Positions 10,181-19,564 of a stretch of 64,000 nt of DNA are shown in pieces (position 1 is the first letter of the stretch; each line of letters opens with the position of its first letter). A program made the position numbers and the translations under genes. The stretch covers positions 1-64,000 of the forward strand of contig JAAKBF010000054.1 of the NCBI GenBank assembly GCA_012656075.1, given 5' to 3'. The notes under the pieces were generated by a model. It saw nothing but the letters and a program-made list of their open reading frames with translations, ran no database searches and was not told the DNA's origin. Origin of the DNA: Phytophthora hibernalis. Its lineage: Eukaryota; Oomycota; Peronosporomycetes; Peronosporales; Peronosporaceae.

Positions 10181-13100
10181 TTAAGCCATAGTGCCGTGCA
10201 GCTCAACCTGCTCGGCGCCATCGGCGCGCGCAATAGTCGTACCCAGACGATAAACCTTCTCGCCGGTCGCCTCGACCTGGCGCGTCACCTCAGCCACATT
10301 GGCCTCAGGCAGCAGCAGCACCATGCCGATACCGCAGTTGAAGGTGCGGGCGAGCTCGGTGTTTGAGAGGTTGCCCATCTTCTGCAGCCATTTGAACACG
10401 GGCGGCAGCGGCCAGCTAGCGCAGTCAATATCGACAGCCATGTCCTTGGTCAAGACACGCGGGACGTTCTCCAGAAGACCACCACCGGTGATGTGTGCAA
10501 GCGCGTTGATCTTACCCGACTTGACAGTTGGCATCAGCTGCTTCACGTAAATCTTGGTAGGGGTAAGCAGGCTCTCACCCAGAGTCTTGCCAGCTTCGAA
10601 CGGGCACGGGTCGTTGTAGGCGAGGCCCGACACCTCCACAAGCTTGCGCACAAGCGAGAAACCGTTCGAGTGCACACCCGACGAGGCCAGACCCAGCACA
10701 GCGAAGCCAACCTCGACCGGAAGCGGCAAAATAGCGTTCTTGCGAACAGCACCGACGCAGAAGCCGGCCATATCGTAGTCACCATCGTGGTACATCGACG
10801 GCATCTCAGCAGTCTCACCACCGATAAGACCGCAATCCGATTGACGGCAGCCCTCAGCAATGCCCTTCACCACATCAGCAGCCTCCTCCACCTCAAGCTT
10901 GCCACAAGCATAGTAGTCAAGGAAGAACAGAGGTTCAGCGCCCTGCACGATCAGATCGTTCACACACATAGCCACAAGGTCAATGCCGACGGTGTCGTGC
11001 TTCTTGGCGAGCTGCGCCACACGCAGCTTGGTGCCCACACCATCCGTACAAGCCACAAGTGCAGTATCCTTGTCGTAACCCGCGGCCTGCAGGTCGAAGA
11101 TGCCTCCGAATCCACCCAGATCAGCGTCGCAACCCACACGCACTGTCGACTTGCAGAGCGGCTTAATCCTGTTCACCAGCTCGTTGCCAGCATCAATGCT
11201 CACACCAGCGTCGGCGTACGTGATCTCCTTCTTTCCCGTCTTGTTCTTCAGCAACAGGCCAGTCTGTGCCAGCTTAATAGCATGCAGGAACGCATCACCC
11301 TCCAGAGACTGCACACGGCCCTTTAGAGCCTCCGGCGTGTCGGCCTCCAGAACGGGGCACTTCATCTGCACAGCGATCGGACCCGCGTCCACCTGCTCTG
11401 TCACAAAGTGCACGGTGCAGCCACTTTCGGTCTTCTTCGCGTCCAGCACTGCGCGGTGAACAGCCAGGTCCATACCGCCAGCGAAGTCCGGGAGCAGCGA
11501 AGGGTGCACGTTGAGAACCTTGTTTTCCCACTTCTTGCAGAACTCGCCCGACAGAATACGCATGTATCCAATGAGCAGCACAAGGTCCACGCTCTTCTTG
11601 TTCAACACCTCCGACACCTGGGCGTCGAACTCAGCACGCGACAGACCCTTTGCAGAAAGCGCCACTGACTCAATTCCGTGCGTCTTCGCGCGCTCCAGGA
11701 TACCGGCAGCAGACTTGTCGCTGACAACAATGTCAATGCTCGCGTTCAGCTCGCCGGCCTCAATTGCGTCAACGATAGGTTGCATGCTGCTGCCACGCGT
11801 GGAGCCGAGCACAGCAAGCTTCAGCTTCTTGGCACCGTGCAGCAGGCCCTTCAGGCCAATGTCCGATCGGTACTGAGCACCCTCAAAGTGGATCTTCGAG
11901 ACACCCTCGTACGCACGGTCAAGAGCACCCTGCAGCGAAGGACCAACAGCGGTAACAGCCAGCACACGGCCGCCTGACGTGGCAACGCTGCCATCCGCAG
12001 CGTTCGCCGTGCCGGCGTGGAAGACATCGACGTCCTTAATTGACTGTGCATCATCAAGACCTGTGATCATCTTGCCCTTCGGGTAGCTGTTCGGGTATCC
12101 CTCCGAAGCCAGCACAATAGTAGCCGCGGCACCGCTCTTCCATGACACAAGCGATCGCTCCAGGCGGTGCTCAACGCAAGCAAGCATGATCTCAAATAGG
12201 TCGCTGTGCAGCAGCGGCAACAACACCTGGGTCTCCGGGTCACCGAAACGGCAGTTGAACTCAACAATCTTGGGGCCGGTAGGGGTCAGCATGAAGCCGG
12301 GGTACAGCACACCAACGTACGGCATGCCCTCCTTCTTCATAGCAGCAATCACGCGCTCAACAATGCCAACGCACTGACGTTCCAGCTCGCTCGTGAGGCA
12401 CGGAGCAGGTCCGTAGGCGCCCATGCCGCCTGTGTTCGGGCCTTGGTCACCGTCAGAGATACGCTTGTGGTCCTGCACGCCGGGCATGCACACCACGCTC
12501 TCGCCATCGCAGAACGCCAGGAGCGAAACCTCCTCGCCAGTCATGAACTCCTCGAGCACGACCTCATCTCCAGCCGAGCCAAACGCCTTCTCCAGCATGA
12601 CCTCACGTAGGGCCTCGTGGGCCTCCGCCTTGGAGGTCGGGATAAGCACACCCTTGCCGGCAGCGATACCCGACGCCTTGACGACAATGTTGTGGTCGAT
12701 CGAGTCCAGGTACTCCTTGGCCTTCTCGTAGTCCGTGAAATTCTGGTACGCCGCCGTGGGGATGTCGTTGCGACGCATGAAGTCCTTCGAGAAGGCCTTG
12801 GACGCCTCAAGTTGGGCAGCCAGCTTGCTGGGGCCGAACGTCGGGATTCCAGCCGCGTTCATCTTGTCCGCAAGTCCGTCAATCAGCGGGGCTTCAGGGC
12901 CCACCACACAGAAAGACACACCCTTGCTCTTGGCAAAGGTGATGAGTTCGTCGTGCTGGCCAATGCCAATGTTGACATTGGAAATGCCTGCCGTCACGTC
13001 CGCCGTGCCGGCGTTGCCCGGAGCCACGTAGATGTGACCCACAGCACCCGACTGGGCCAGCTTCCAGGCGATGGCGTGTTCACGACCGCCGTTGCCGACC

Positions 13101-13609
13101 AGCAATACGTCGTGCACCAGCTCGTCGTCTCCGCTGAGACTGGCGGCGATGGCCTGGTCCAGCTCTGCGAACAGCGCGAAGGCCTTCTCAGCCAGCGCGC
13201 GGCGTTCACGCAGCGAATAGGCCAGTGACCCGTCGCGCGCGAGCTTCTCCTGCACTGTAGCCAGGTCCTGCTCGTCCACGATGACGCTGATCTGCTTGTG
13301 GTTCCAAGCGGCAGAGCGCACGAACGCGTAGGCGCCAGAGACCCACTGAGCCACGCGCGCGTGCGCGTCGGAGCCGCGGGGCGGGAGCGCAAGTACTGCT
13401 TCCACGCGGTCCGAGAGCATGAGCTGCACGTCGGCTGGCGTGGCTACAGCCACGTGCGGCACCTTGGCGGCCACCAGCGCCGCCTCCACGGCCGGAGAGC
13501 AGAGCGAGGCCACGCGCAGACCGCCGGCCTGCAGCGCCGCGGCCGTCTGCACCAGCGCGGCGGGCGCGCGGTCGCCGCAGAGCACCACGAGCGGCGTCGG
13601 CGGAGCCAT
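10181..13609 (-). CDS. multidomain purine biosynthesis enzyme: PurH-like remnant + GARS + GART + AIRS
   Basis: A single exon of 1142 residues; start at ATG 13609 (MAPPTPLVVL), because upstream sequence in frame has non-coding composition. Domains in order: residues about 1-165 resemble the IMP cyclohydrolase half of PurH and keep the RSAAWNHK motif and the AEKAFALFAELDQAIAASL region; residues about 170-600 are GAR synthetase (PurD; VGNGGREHA, ASGIAAGKGV, NCRFGDPETQ); about 605-800 are GAR transformylase (PurN; LNVHPSLLP, HFVTEQVDAGP); about 810-1142 are AIR synthetase (PurM; DGVGTKL, GGETAEMP, ITGGGLLENVPR). These catalyse steps 2, 3 and 5 of de novo IMP synthesis in the cytosol. GARS and AIRS motifs look intact. 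The order GARS-GART-AIRS differs from the animal GARS-AIRS-GART protein. The PurH-like part has lost the phosphate-binding STGGT and RVKTLHP-type motifs and is probably non-catalytic. Confidence 0.93.
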   Translation of the reverse strand: MAPPTPLVVLCGDRAPAALVQTAAALQAGGLRVASLCSPAVEAALVAAKVPHVAVATPADVQLMLSDRVEAVLALPPRGSDAHARVAQWVSGAYAFVRSAAWNHKQISVIVDEQDLATVQEKLARDGSLAYSLRERRALAEKAFALFAELDQAIAASLSGDDELVHDVLLVGNGGREHAIAWKLAQSGAVGHIYVAPGNAGTADVTAGISNVNIGIGQHDELITFAKSKGVSFCVVGPEAPLIDGLADKMNAAGIPTFGPSKLAAQLEASKAFSKDFMRRNDIPTAAYQNFTDYEKAKEYLDSIDHNIVVKASGIAAGKGVLIPTSKAEAHEALREVMLEKAFGSAGDEVVLEEFMTGEEVSLLAFCDGESVVCMPGVQDHKRISDGDQGPNTGGMGAYGPAPCLTSELERQCVGIVERVIAAMKKEGMPYVGVLYPGFMLTPTGPKIVEFNCRFGDPETQVLLPLLHSDLFEIMLACVEHRLERSLVSWKSGAAATIVLASEGYPNSYPKGKMITGLDDAQSIKDVDVFHAGTANAADGSVATSGGRVLAVTAVGPSLQGALDRAYEGVSKIHFEGAQYRSDIGLKGLLHGAKKLKLAVLGSTRGSSMQPIVDAIEAGELNASIDIVVSDKSAAGILERAKTHGIESVALSAKGLSRAEFDAQVSEVLNKKSVDLVLLIGYMRILSGEFCKKWENKVLNVHPSLLPDFAGGMDLAVHRAVLDAKKTESGCTVHFVTEQVDAGPIAVQMKCPVLEADTPEALKGRVQSLEGDAFLHAIKLAQTGLLLKNKTGKKEITYADAGVSIDAGNELVNRIKPLCKSTVRVGCDADLGGFGGIFDLQAAGYDKDTALVACTDGVGTKLRVAQLAKKHDTVGIDLVAMCVNDLIVQGAEPLFFLDYYACGKLEVEEAADVVKGIAEGCRQSDCGLIGGETAEMPSMYHDGDYDMAGFCVGAVRKNAILPLPVEVGFAVLGLASSGVHSNGFSLVRKLVEVSGLAYNDPCPFEAGKTLGESLLTPTKIYVKQLMPTVKSGKINALAHITGGGLLENVPRVLTKDMAVDIDCASWPLPPVFKWLQKMGNLSNTELARTFNCGIGMVLLLPEANVAEVTRQVEATGEKVYRLGTTIARADGAEQVELHGTMA

Positions 13610-13898
13610 TGGACAGGAAGAGCTGCTTGGTCTTGACGCGAGATTCGGGTAATAGTGGATGGCCACTGTGTCCTGGCAGCGGATGGCTACAACACGCAAA
13701 GCGGTGCGAGCGCCGCGGATTGGACAAAAAGTCAGCAGCATTAAACTGTGTAAAGGCGGTGTGGTCGAAAAAGTGGACCACACCCCACATTGAAGTGAAT
13801 CGACCTTCATTTGCTCTCTTCCTGGTGACTGCAGGAAGTGGAGCACACCAACCAAACGCACTGACTGCACCAGCAGATTCTCAGGAGCACGCGTAGAC
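13610..13898. promoter_or_regulatory. spacer holding the promoter of the purine gene
   Basis: About 290 bp between the start of the purine gene on the minus strand and small plus-strand reading frames. It must contain the promoter and 5' UTR of the purine gene. I see no specific operator or element in it. Confidence 0.35.
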
Positions 13899-14087
13899 GT
13901 GCTGCTGTCGAAATATTGCAAGAGCCCGAAGAATCCGTACCCGACGCCGGACAATGACTGCTTGGACATGTACAAGTTCGTGTTGAAGCATGAGAACAGC
14001 GTGCTTTTCAACGATGACAGCTCCGGCGCCAATATGTCCAGAGCTGTTGACGTTGGTGCCTATTATACTTCCCCAGCGTTGATTTGA
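13899..14087 (+). CDS. small open reading frame, unknown
   Basis: The 62-codon frame starts MLLSKYCKSPKNPYPTP and reads on through CLDMYKFVLKHENSVLF. It has somewhat coding-like composition but no recognised motif, and it lies just upstream of another small gene. It could be a remnant of a larger gene or chance. I give it little weight. Confidence 0.2.
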   Translation: MLLSKYCKSPKNPYPTPDNDCLDMYKFVLKHENSVLFNDDSSGANMSRAVDVGAYYTSPALI

Positions 14088-14123
14088 GGAGAAAGGGGCG
14101 ACAAGAAGACACCAGACCGCAGC

Positions 14124-14353
14124 ATGCCGTCTGTATTCGTCGACGCGGTTCACCAAACGTACCTAGCGAATGTGACGGACCCGGAGGAGCGCTCGAAGGT
14201 GTACGGACACCTCCGCAACCTACCGCCCATGTTCGCGCAGTACGGCACTCTGGAGCGCTTCTACTCGAGAACTGGGTGGTCGATCTGCTTGAGAACATGC
14301 CTCAAGACCCCCATTTGCGTGAGCCCCGCCACGGAAGAAGGTATCCGCCATAG
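14124..14353 (+). CDS. small conserved-looking protein of about 75 residues (frame broken once)
   Basis: The frame starts MPSVFVDAVHQTYLANV and runs well past FAQYGTLERF; the sensible continuation LLENWVVDLLENMPQDP is in another frame and ends at TAG 14351-14353. One T missing from the TT at 14259-14260 would join the two. The result is a compact helical, soluble protein of about 75 residues with a basic C-terminus (HGRRYPP). I do not recognise the family; size and style are reminiscent of small mitochondrial subunits, which is only a guess. Confidence 0.5.
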
Positions 14354-14637
14354 CTGCGCGTTCGCAGCCAAGCTTGCTGCCGGAGTTCTCTTCAAAGAAC
14401 CCTAGCCGGAAGCAACGAACAAAAAGGAAAAGCAGCAGAACAGAAGCAGTTATGCAGCAGCCACAACAACAACAATGGTTTGTGTCCCACAAAGACGCGG
14501 GGTTGGAATTATATTCTACGCCACGACGGCGTTAAGCACAATCCTGTCCCCCATTACGCTCGCGAATCGCGAGGCGTCACAAGCAACGCCCCGAACTGCT
14601 GGGTGGATGAGAGCCCAATCACCAGATGACGCTTAAC

Positions 14638-15000
14638 TTAAGCGGAGTCGGCGATGGTCACCTCGACCTCGACACCAGGCTCGATCGAGATGGACGTGAT
14701 CTGCTTGACGATGTCCGAGGGCGCGTGCAGGTCGATGATGCGCTTGTGGATGCGCATCTCGAAGCGGTCCCACGTGTTGGTTCCCTCACCACAAGGCGAC
14801 TTGCGCGTGGTCAGACGCAGGATCTTGGTGGGGAGACGCACGGGGCCCGACACCTTCAGGTTCTTGTCCACGGCGCCGCGCTTGAGGTCAGCGCACACCT
14901 TCTCCAGGTTCTTCACGTTGCGGCTCGAGAGCGTAATGCGAATGCGGTGGATGCGGGTCTCCTCCGCCTCGACGGTCTTCTGCTTGTTGACAAGGGACAT
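14638..15000 (-). CDS. RPS20: 40S ribosomal protein S20 (uS10)
   Basis: Uninterrupted 120-residue protein starting MSLVNKQKTVEAEE and ending at TAA 14638. The body matches the uS10 family of small-subunit ribosomal proteins: IRITLSSRNVKNLEKVC, KVSGPVRLPTKILRLTTRKS and WDRFEMRIHKRIIDL. The length equals that of eukaryotic S20 (about 119-120). It sits in the head of the 40S subunit in the cytosol. It is transcribed divergently from the EEP-family gene to the right. Confidence 0.97.
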   Translation of the reverse strand: MSLVNKQKTVEAEETRIHRIRITLSSRNVKNLEKVCADLKRGAVDKNLKVSGPVRLPTKILRLTTRKSPCGEGTNTWDRFEMRIHKRIIDLHAPSDIVKQITSISIEPGVEVEVTIADSA

Positions 15001-15488
15001 GGTGGATAGAGGGCTGCAGAGAGAGATGGCGTCAGCGACAGATACACACACGGAAAACTACAGCAAGAACGCACCAGTAACTTTGGACTGACAGTAACCT
15101 GAATCCAAAATGACCGCGTCAAGCTATTGGCGGGGCACGAATGGGTGGCACGGAGACCGTTTGATGGAAGTAGCGTTAGTGTGGTACACACAATCCCTTC
15201 GGATGAGAAGTAGCAGTAGTGTGGCATACATTCGCCCAATCTTTCCGGTCTCCGGTCCTTATTAGACGTCACCCTTATCGTTTGTTGACGATTCCTTCTC
15301 TGCGGCCATGAGCGTGACGCTGTCGACGCGTCCCGCGGCCGTGTGTCTGGGCATGGGTGTGGCCGTGTTGGCCTCCGTGTCGCTGAGCAGACACAACGCC
15401 AAGCTGTGGCGCGCCTTGCGCTCGTGTCGGACGCGTCGCGGCCTGTGCAGCTCCGCTCCGAGCGTCTGTCGACTGCGCATCTGCTACC

Positions 15489-16849
15489 ATGTGCCAAGGA
15501 GCTGGAACAGACGACCCCAGCAGACGCAGCAAGCAGAAGATCACCGTCGTGCAGCTGAACATCCTGGCCAGCAACTTGGCCACGAGGAACCACTTTCCGT
15601 ACGTGCTGGAGTCCAGTCTCAACTGGGAGAGTCGCAGGATGGCGCTGCTGCGGCAACTGGAGGCGCTGGACGCAGACGTGCTGTGTCTGGAGGAACTCAG
15701 TGACTACTGGACGTACGTGCAAGCAATTTAGAGCTGCTGGAGATGAAAGGGGTCTGACGGTGGGGGTTGGTGTGTGATACAGGTTTTTAAGCCGCAATTG
15801 CTGGATCGAGGGTATGAGAGTGTGTACGTGAAGCGGCCGTCGATCCACGTCTCGAACTGGTCTGGAGAGAAGAAGCACGATGGCTGCGGGATATTTTTCA
15901 AGTGGGTGTGATGGGGATTTTTGCTGCGGTGGTTTTGTTGACAGTGAATTAATGTTTTTGTGTGATTTCCAGGAAGGACAAGTTTGAGCTGAAGGAATTT
16001 GAGGCCGTGAACTTCCACGACCCGCACGACCGCGTCGCTGTCTTGGCGTTGCTGAAGATGCGCCACTTTGCGCAGTTTGTTCTGGTCGGCTGCACCCACT
16101 TGTGGTGGAATGCAAAGTACGTGGGCTTGCTTGGGAGACCGCTGTTGATGTTGTGAGAGATTAACCGTCGTTATGTATTGTGTTCTAACAGAAAGGTGGA
16201 CCATCAAATGGCGGAGCTTTACGAGCTTGAAGAAGAAGTGATCCGCATGAGCAGTGACGTGAAGGACAAGTACGAGCGCGACTTGACCGGAACTGTGACA
16301 GGGCAGAACAGCGTACCGATCGTACTATGCGGTGACTTCAACAACTCGCCCGATTCACCAATCTACGAGTACATGGAAAACGCATTCATGCAGAAACCCA
16401 ACCTGGAAGGTGTGAGCGAAGTATTCCGTAGCGCCTACGCGTTCTACAAGCCGAATGCGCTGGCGAGTGCATTGGAACACTCCGAGGACACGCTGCAGTC
16501 GCTGAAGGTAGAAGAGGGCAAGAAGGCTGAGCCGCCGCACACGACGGTAAACTACCGACGATGTTGGACGATCGACTACATTTGGTATTCGAAGAACAGT
16601 TTGGTGCCCTCACGAGTGCTGGAGATTCCGCCGGAGAGTGTGCTGCGTGCTGAGGACGGACCAGGGAACTGGTTCAATCGCTTGGCTCTGTCAGACAGCT
16701 TGAACCGTTCGGGCCGCCTGCCATCGGGCTTGCACGGCAACTACAACGGAATCCCTAACTCCGTGTTCGGCAGCGACCACGTGCCCATCATGGCCGAGTT
16801 CGAGTTCCTCTGCGCCAGTGAGGACAGGGGTGTTGAAAGCAAAGAGTAA
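15489..16849 (+). CDS. endonuclease/exonuclease/phosphatase (EEP) superfamily protein, CCR4/nocturnin-like
   Basis: Four exons: 15489 to about 15713 (MCQGAGTDD, then TVVQLNILASNLATRN and LCLEELSDYW), about 15781-15902 (FKPQLLDRGYESVYVKR), about 15974-16117 (VLVGCTHLWWNAK) and about 16193-16849. The last exon has VLCGDFNNSPDSPIYEY, WTIDYIWYS and the terminal SDHVPIMAEF. The Asn, Glu, Asp and SDH motifs are the metal-binding and catalytic positions of the EEP fold, and the spacing fits CCR4-type deadenylases and nocturnin-like phosphatases. Substrate cannot be told from sequence. An upstream start at 15308 gives a hydrophobic leader, but in another frame, so the true N-terminus may be longer. 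Confidence 0.85.
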
Positions 16850-16852
16850 CAT

Positions 16853-17108
16853 TATACGCAACCAACCGAGATAAACAATCGTGTTGCTAACACGAACCTG
16901 CGTATGCACGTCACTTGTGTGATGAAACAGAGTTCACGCATCGCAAGCTTGTCTAGACCGAGTACATGTATACTCTCAGGCGTCTGTCAAGCTCAGTACC
17001 TTCGAAGTACCGGTGACGTTACATGTACAGTATTAATAATACCGAATTGGTCAGTACATGTACTTTCCAGCATACGCAGCGATTGTTTATCTCGGTTGGT
17101 TGGGTATA
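16853..17108. mobile_element. MITE-like element with 29-bp terminal inverted repeats
   Basis: The ends are inverted copies: TATACGCAACCAACCGAGAT plus nine more bases at 16853-16881, and the reverse complement at 17080-17108, with one mismatch. The interior of about 200 bp is non-coding and contains several ACATGTA words. It starts four bases after the stop codon of the EEP gene, so it probably supplies part of its 3' UTR. The outer TA pairs suggest a TA target site, but the exact duplication is uncertain. Confidence 0.7.
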
Positions 17109-17145
17109 CCGGTAATGTTACTCTTTCCTGGAGAGTTCAAGTTAG

Positions 17146-18967
17146 ATGTACGAAACACAATTCTGCCCGTTCAAAAATAACGTCACTGATCCACCGTGTC
17201 AATGGGAACTTCCATGCGGCTCCGTCGCCGTCTGCAGGCGCCCGTGCGGCCTCGCAACCGGCGCCCTAGCGCTTTGTGCACCCTCCAGTCAGTTGAAACA
17301 CTACATCCTGCTCCACACGCGTCGACCGTTGGTAAGCTACTGCAACCTGCTGCAAAAGTGGAATGACACAAAGTGGTCGAGAAAATTCTGACGTTTGCAC
17401 TGTTGCAATAGCATCGAGAGGCTTCAACGTGGACACTGGCGGCCGGCGGACTGCAGCAGAAGTGGAAGGGACTCAAGCAACGCACAGCGTGGCGCTACAA
17501 GACGCTGAAAGACGTCGACACGGCCATCGTCTTTAGCGACGAGAAGCAGAAGGAGGTGCATCTGAAGCCCCGCAACCGACGGCTGGACGACCCGCTGGCC
17601 TGCCACAATGTGCTGGCCGCGGCGTCCACGGCCAGTCTGAACGGTATTTTGGCCGCGACGTCACCTGAAGACTCGAGTCAGTTCTGCAGGACAATGGTGG
17701 GCTTCATGCTGCACTCGTGCTCCCCGTCCGAGCGCGCGAAGGTGCTGGACGTCCTGACGACGCAGCGACTGGGGGAGATCACGATTGCCAACCGGGCGCT
17801 GGTTATTCGCGCGATTCAGCGTTGCTTGATGTCGCCGTTGGTTCGTGGCAAGGCGGTGCTGCACAGTGCGGCGAGGAATGTGGTCTGTGGCACGTATGGT
17901 CTCGAACTATCGGTCTTGAAGGAGCAGATTCACTCGGATGAAGAGGCGTTTATTGACACGGCAGGACGTATTCAGTTTGAGGATGGCATCGCGCCGGGGA
18001 AAATTTCTCTCCGCCGGAGTGTACATGCTCAAGAAGACCCGCCGCACGCAGGTGACCTCATCCAACTCATCTTTGGCAACAAGAACATCACGGAAGTCGT
18101 CACCATGATGCAGCATATCGCAGTGGAGAGCGTCAAGGTGAAGGAACAGCAACCGAACCTGATCAAGGTGGTGAGCGATATTGACGACACATTGTTCCCA
18201 GGGTGGATTGACAGGCGCTACCCGCTCCATATTCCATACCCCGGCGTCTCGGATCTGTACGCTATACTCTCACGTGGACTCGCGCATGATGCAAATTGCG
18301 ACACTGTACGCCCATCGATCACTTTTCTTACGGCAAGACCTCGTGGGTGGCTGAGCGTCGGACGGTACCTGACGCTGCAGCATTTGAAGAGCTTGGGTGT
18401 GCCGAACGTCACGGTGCTCAATGGGTCGGTAAAGGGTCTCGTAAGCAACGAGAAAATCGCAAGTCTCAAGCTGGACAACTTTTCGCGCTTTGCAGCGCTG
18501 TTTCCAGAGTTCAAGTTCATCTTTTCGGGGATTCCGGGCAAGGCGATGCATTGCTTGCATCACGAATGCTGAAAAGCTGCCCTGAACAAGTGCTGGCCAC
18601 TTTCATTCACGACGTGAACCCAATTTTCGCTCGCACGGGTGACGGTGGGCGGAAGCGGGAGTACGCTGTGTAAGTCCCTAAATGGTTGTTCGCTCCTTTC
18701 GTTTCATTACTGACCCTGCTCGTGCTTTGATCTTTACAGCGAAGGCGTGGAGTTTTTCAGTACATATGCAGGTGCTGCTCTTGCAGCGCACAAGAAGGAT
18801 TTGATCTCAGCTAAGGACGTTGTGGCAGTTGCCGATGCCTCCGAAAAGGAGCTTGAAAAATTCTCTTCGTCGGGCCTAACGCTGCGACCATGAAGATCGA
18901 GAGACTCCGTGAGCTTCAGCAGGACATCGATCTCATTGGCACGAGTTTGTATGCCAAGGAGGCATGA
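17146..18967 (+). CDS. APP1-type phosphatidate phosphatase (frame broken twice)
   Basis: The second exon opens at 17412 (HREASTWTLAAGG) and the frame runs to about 18527. It holds the HAD-like catalytic signature VVSDIDDTLFPGW and TARPRGW of the APP1/LNS2-like domain, then SGDSGQGDALLASRM, which is continuous only if one G is added to the GGGG at 18527-18530. An intron of about 65 bp follows REYAV (GTAAGT at 18671). The last exon contains EGVEFFSTYAGAAL and is carried into a Leu/Arg-rich tail ending at TGA 18967 if one C is added at 18875-18876. App1 enzymes dephosphorylate phosphatidate at membranes and actin patches in yeast. The first exon (17146-17331) is uncertain; intron 17332-17411 has a GTAAGC donor. 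Confidence 0.8.
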
Positions 18968-19049
18968 ACAAACAGGTAGAGCAATAGAAGTGCGTGTATC
19001 CAATCAATTACTTTGTGCCCATTCTCCACCAGTCAAAGTATCTTCTCCG

Positions 19050-19406
19050 ATGGATCGCGAGGAAGTGCGAGCGCGCATGCTGCGCCTGTGGGTGGCGCTG
19101 AGTACGAGTAACTCTTCTCGCACCTCCATTCTCACCACGCAGAGGTGTGTGTCCTGATGCCCACCTTCACTGCTTCCACCTCAACTAAAACTAAAGTCTT
19201 CTTGCTCTGCCAGCACCATGGTGCATGCCGACTCGTTGGTCGCCAATGCAGGACAGACTCTTTTCGCCTGCACGAACCTTGACACGCCCCTGGGCACCTA
19301 CAAGCACGCGGTTCTTCGGGACCAAGACATCGCACAGCTGGAGAGACCGTTGACCACTGAGGAATTACAGGGAATCCTGCTCGACGCGAAATCTGCAAGC
19401 ACCTAA
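19050..19406 (+). CDS. Gemin7-like protein of the SMN complex
   Basis: Two exons, 19050-19144 (MDREEVRARMLRLWVAL) and 19214-19406, separated by a GTGTGT...CCAG intron. The joined 95-residue protein has the order typical of Gemin7: a short helix followed by a small beta-rich Sm-like domain with SLVANAGQTLFACTNLDTP and GTYKHAVLRDQDI. In animals Gemin7 partners Gemin6 in the SMN complex that loads Sm rings on snRNAs. The match rests on my recognition of the TPLG and RDQDI region; a profile search would settle it. Confidence 0.6.
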
Positions 19407-19564
19407 TGTTGAATGCAGTTCGACAGCGTTTCATATGAGCGAGGAAAGCCTCGATCGCTAGCCGACTATCTCGCCTTCGGGTGGTAGGCGCCTACCTTGA
19501 CACTGCATAGGCTACAACGTTTGGTGGAGTCTACAAGACACGCCATTAATGTCACTATACACTT

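Noticed and set aside
10493..11326. A 277-codon plus-strand frame inside the purine gene
   Set aside because: It is a shadow of the strongly biased minus-strand coding sequence, rich in His and Arg as expected for an antisense frame.
13610..14032. Extension of the purine enzyme N-terminus by 141 codons
   Set aside because: The upstream in-frame residues are Cys/Ser-rich and not protein-like; the start at 13609 leads directly into the PurH-like domain.
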